Assembly (NCBI GenBank): GCA_018710795.1
Contig: DVJH01000160.1
Span: 1-6,737, forward strand
Length of the DNA stretch: 6,737 nt
From: Candidatus Galligastranaerophilus gallistercoris
GTDB lineage: Bacteria; Cyanobacteriota; Vampirovibrionia; Gastranaerophilales; Gastranaerophilaceae
Reading direction: 5' to 3'
A program made the translations under genes and the position numbers. Positions 5,049 through 6,737 of this stretch are shown piece after piece. Under the pieces are notes generated by a model. That model was not told the origin of the DNA. It worked only from the letters and a program-made list of their open reading frames with translations, and did no database searches. Every line of letters begins with the position of its first letter. Position 1 is the first letter of the stretch.

Positions 5049-5501
5049 CTAATCGTTATAGGCGCCTTTCAGCATATCGTCAGTAATTTTTGCGGCAATT
5101 TCAACGATTTTTAAACAAGGGCGGCTTTCATAATATTCTTTTGTTCTTTTTTGAGGGATATAGCCGTTTTTATCTTCGTTTAATAATTCTCTGCAAATAA
5201 TTGTGCCCGTATGTTTCTTAAATTCTTCAGATAAGGTTTGAATCAGCTTATAGTGATTTGCTTTTACAATATCATTATTATTTTCCGTATAGCCGTATTT
5301 TAACCCTGCTATTAAAAACATTGAACTTACCGCACCGCAGACTTCTCTTAATCTTCCCATTCCGCCGCCGAGTGAAGAAGACATTTTTAAACCCGTTTCA
5401 AAATCTATATTAAAATCTTCGCAAAATGCGCAAAAAACCGACTGGGCGCAATTATACCCTTTTAAAAACAAATCTCCCGCTTTTTTAACTTTATCTTCCA
5501 T
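5049..5501 (-). CDS. C_GCAxxG_C_C family putative redox protein (variant CGAxxS motif)
   Basis: This 150-residue soluble protein is of the TIGR01909/PF09719 type, described as probably redox-active with four conserved cysteines and often encoded near transporters. The cysteines are visible: Cys18 in YNCAQS, Cys55 in GGGMGRLREVCGAV (45-58), Cys103 in IICREL and Cys129 in RPCLKI. GLKYGY after the second motif is also typical. The family CGAxxG motif here reads CGAVSS, so its final Gly is Ser60. Two extra cysteines (24, 27) follow the first motif. No signal peptide is present. The biochemical reaction of the family is not established to my knowledge. It lies directly upstream of the Na+ symporter gene on the same strand, in line with the family habit. 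There is no Shine-Dalgarno sequence at ATG 5501; a TAGAAT box lies 6 nt upstream. Confidence 0.87.
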   Translation of the reverse strand: MEDKVKKAGDLFLKGYNCAQSVFCAFCEDFNIDFETGLKMSSSLGGGMGRLREVCGAVSSMFLIAGLKYGYTENNNDIVKANHYKLIQTLSEEFKKHTGTIICRELLNEDKNGYIPQKRTKEYYESRPCLKIVEIAAKITDDMLKGAYND

Positions 5502-5507
5502 AAAAAT

Positions 5508-5518
5508 ATTCTATAATA
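5508..5518 (-). promoter_or_regulatory. Possible -10 region of the C_GCAxxG gene
   Basis: On the minus strand the sequence TATTATAGAAT holds two -10 candidates: TATTAT, 11 nt before the ATG, and TAGAAT, 6 nt before it. The latter would make a leaderless message, consistent with the missing Shine-Dalgarno sequence. The segment abuts the T-tract of the upstream terminator, and no clear -35 is seen. Confidence 0.35.
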
Positions 5519-5546
5519 AAAAGCCCCTTAAATTAAGGGGCTTTTT
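5518..5546 (-). terminator. Strong intrinsic terminator after the small lineage-specific gene
   Basis: AAAAAGCCCCTT (5518-5529) and AAGGGGCTTTTT (5535-5546) form a perfect 12-bp stem with a 5-nt AAATT loop, with A- and T-tracts on the two flanks. It starts 4 nt past the stop of the minus-strand gene at 5551. It is symmetric enough to work in both directions, but no rightward gene ends here. Confidence 0.88.
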
Positions 5547-5550
5547 ATTT

Positions 5551-5883
5551 TTACATTGTCCATTCGGTACTGGAGATTTTTCTTTTCAAATATTCTTCGG
5601 GCGTTTCTTCGGAAGATGTAACTCTTACGGGTTCTGAAGGAGTATATCCGTCTTTTTTTCTATCCGGTTTGGGTGCGGATGCAAATACAAAATCATCGTC
5701 AGCATCTACTAAAACAGGATAAACATAAGTATTATCCCATCTGCACATAACAACTTTTTTGCCTTCGGGAACTCCCGCAAGTTTTTGTTCTTTTGTTTTA
5801 GGCGCCGAAGATTCTTCTTTTTTCCCGAAATTAACGGTGTTTGATTTGAAGTTTCCGTTCATAGAAACAGGTGAAATTCGCAT
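5551..5883 (-). CDS. Small uncharacterised protein with a lineage-typical N-terminus
   Basis: This is a 110-residue, Lys/Glu/Asp-rich protein with no signal peptide or membrane segment. It opens with MRISPVSMNGNFKSNTVNFG, a form of start (I-x-P-V/I-S followed by N-x-x-F-G) that I associate with many Gastranaerophilales proteins. A charged linker (22-36) leads to the core GKKVVMCRWDNTYVYPVLVDADDDFVFAS (about 41-69), which looks like a compact beta unit. The C-terminal part is Pro/Ser/Glu-rich and ends EYLKRKISSTEWTM. I do not recognise the domain and assign no function. The start is the ATG at 5883, preceded by AAGGAG at good spacing; an upstream TTG at 5922 would add 13 residues before the conserved N-terminus and is disfavoured. 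It sits alone between the barrel gene and a strong terminator. Confidence 0.75.
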   Translation of the reverse strand: MRISPVSMNGNFKSNTVNFGKKEESSAPKTKEQKLAGVPEGKKVVMCRWDNTYVYPVLVDADDDFVFASAPKPDRKKDGYTPSEPVRVTSSEETPEEYLKRKISSTEWTM

Positions 5884-5980
5884 TTTTCTTCTCCTTAATA
5901 TACACACATTTGCTAACAACAACTATATAAAAAACGTAACACAAAATTTTTGCGCTGCAAATTGTTATTATTTCTTAACC

Positions 5981-6737
5981 TTACAGGCTGAATCTTAATC
6001 CCAGCTGAAGATAGACTCCTTCTCTTCCCGCATTTCTTATTACCGTTTCAAAAAAAGCCGTCAATCTGTCAGAAAATCTTTTTTGAACCCCTGCGCCGTA
6101 TTGTACGTACGGTTTTACCGATAATTCGGGAAGATAAACATCGTTTGCCCTGAACCTTGTTTTATCAAGAATGTTCCATGCAAAAGACACCAGAAGATAA
6201 GGCTGAAGATTATTTTCAAAATTTCCGATTAATTTTATCATCGGCTCAATATGAATTGCGTTAAGCGGTTTTGTATTAAAATCAACATAATTTTGTTTAT
6301 AATCGAACGTATTTGAAAATACATACGAAGTCATAATTGAAGGCTGCAATATAAGGCGGTTTTTTAATATTTTAAAATTGCAGCCGGTTTTTTGCGAAAT
6401 ACCCGCATTCAGTGTTGAAAAATTTTCATTTCCGATTTTATTTGAAGCGTTTGAAGAAAACGCTCCCGCATCTATTGCCCACAGGGAAAAGAAATTCTTT
6501 TTATAAATTGATGCCGTAAATCCCAAAAAGCCGCCGTTATTATAAATATCATTTCCCAAAAATGCCTGATGGGAGCCGTTGTATGAAATATAACCGCCGA
6601 AAATTCCGAATGTATCTTTATTAAACCTTTTTATTCCCGATTCAAACCCCAATATCGAACCGTATCCGACATTTGAAACATCCGGTCCGTTATCGAGAGG
6701 CACTTTTTCAAAAAGCGAATACGGCTTAAACCAAAGT
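5981..6737 (-). CDS. Autotransporter-type outer-membrane beta-barrel, 5'-truncated by the window edge
   Basis: The frame is open from the right edge (leading LWFKPYSLFEKVPLDNGP) to TAA at 5983-5981, so about 251 C-terminal residues are present. The GTG at 6703 is internal and not a real start. Alternating hydrophobic/aromatic strands separated by Asn/Gly-rich turns run throughout (YGSILGFESGIKRF, FGIFGGYISYNGSHQAF, NIYNNGGFLGFTASIY-like repeats, YLLVSFAWNI, VQYGAGVQKRF). The protein ends YLQLGLRFSL, as expected for the last strand of an outer-membrane barrel. The order WFKPY..., N-x-x-YG, then glycine-rich strands fits the autotransporter beta-domain (PF03797-like), which anchors or secretes an N-terminal passenger. 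The passenger would lie beyond 6737. A stand-alone barrel of the same fold is possible. No strong terminator follows; only a 5-bp TTTGC/GCAAA hairpin near 5949-5961 is seen. Confidence 0.75.
   Translation of the reverse strand, partial: LWFKPYSLFEKVPLDNGPDVSNVGYGSILGFESGIKRFNKDTFGIFGGYISYNGSHQAFLGNDIYNNGGFLGFTASIYKKNFFSLWAIDAGAFSSNASNKIGNENFSTLNAGISQKTGCNFKILKNRLILQPSIMTSYVFSNTFDYKQNYVDFNTKPLNAIHIEPMIKLIGNFENNLQPYLLVSFAWNILDKTRFRANDVYLPELSVKPYVQYGAGVQKRFSDRLTAFFETVIRNAGREGVYLQLGLRFSL

Noticed and set aside
5884..5922. TTG start adding 13 residues to the small protein
   Set aside because: The internal ATG at 5883 has AAGGAG at good spacing and gives the lineage-typical N-terminus at the very start.
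5940..5965. TTTGC-AGC-GCAAA hairpin as a terminator for the barrel gene
   Set aside because: The stem is only 5 bp and the following T-tract is interrupted, too weak to call.
6701..6703. GTG as the start of the barrel gene
   Set aside because: The frame stays open beyond it to the window edge and encodes a barrel-like WFKPYSLFEKV segment, so the gene is simply cut by the window.

Overview
This AT-rich window looks like a chromosomal segment from a Gram-negative-type bacterium, most likely a gut member of the non-photosynthetic cyanobacterial sister group (Melainabacteria/Vampirovibrionia, order Gastranaerophilales). The assignment is an inference. It rests on the small protein at 5551-5883, whose N-terminus (MRISPVSMNGNF, then a VNFGK patch) resembles a lineage-typical protein start, and on an outer-membrane autotransporter-type barrel of a style common in those genomes. 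I could not run a similarity search. No insertion sequence, tRNA, rRNA, CRISPR array or phage gene is visible.

Layout, left to right. 1-225 (+) is the tail of an unidentified protein. 259-756 (-) is a hypoxanthine/deoxyinosine DNA glycosylase of the uracil-DNA glycosylase superfamily. It is divergent from 789-1235 (+), a Bcp-type peroxiredoxin, and the 32-bp gap holds a palindromic ATTATAAT that gives a TATAAT box to each strand. The peroxiredoxin runs tail to tail, with a 23-bp overlap, into 1213-2052 (-), a PHP-domain phosphoesterase. Everything from there to the right edge is on the minus strand: an anti-sigma / ECF sigma / Spy-CpxP-like operon (3615 to 2141) ending in a hairpin terminator; a neurotransmitter:sodium-symporter family transporter (4982-3678); a C_GCAxxG_C_C putative redox protein (5501-5049); a small lineage-specific protein (5883-5551) ending in a strong terminator; and the C-terminal part of an autotransporter-like barrel (5981 to the right edge).

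The most system-like element is the three-gene envelope-stress module. A zinc-binding (ZAS-type), single-pass anti-sigma overlaps an ECF sigma gene by ATGA and is followed 18 bp later by a periplasmic protein with two LTxxQ motifs. Upstream lies TGAAC-N16-CGTT, the classical form of an ECF-dependent promoter, so the operon probably controls itself. The arrangement recalls the metal-sensing CnrYXH system (anti-sigma, periplasmic CpxP-like sensor, ECF sigma), so the Spy-like protein could be the sensor, the output chaperone, or both.

A second theme is start-site architecture. Three genes (glycosylase, PHP protein, C_GCAxxG protein) have no Shine-Dalgarno sequence but carry a -10-like hexamer only 6-7 nt before the ATG, as expected for leaderless mRNAs. 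The other complete genes have visible Shine-Dalgarno sequences. For two genes the longest open frame starts at an upstream TTG, and I moved the start to an internal ATG with a good ribosome binding site (4982 and 5883).
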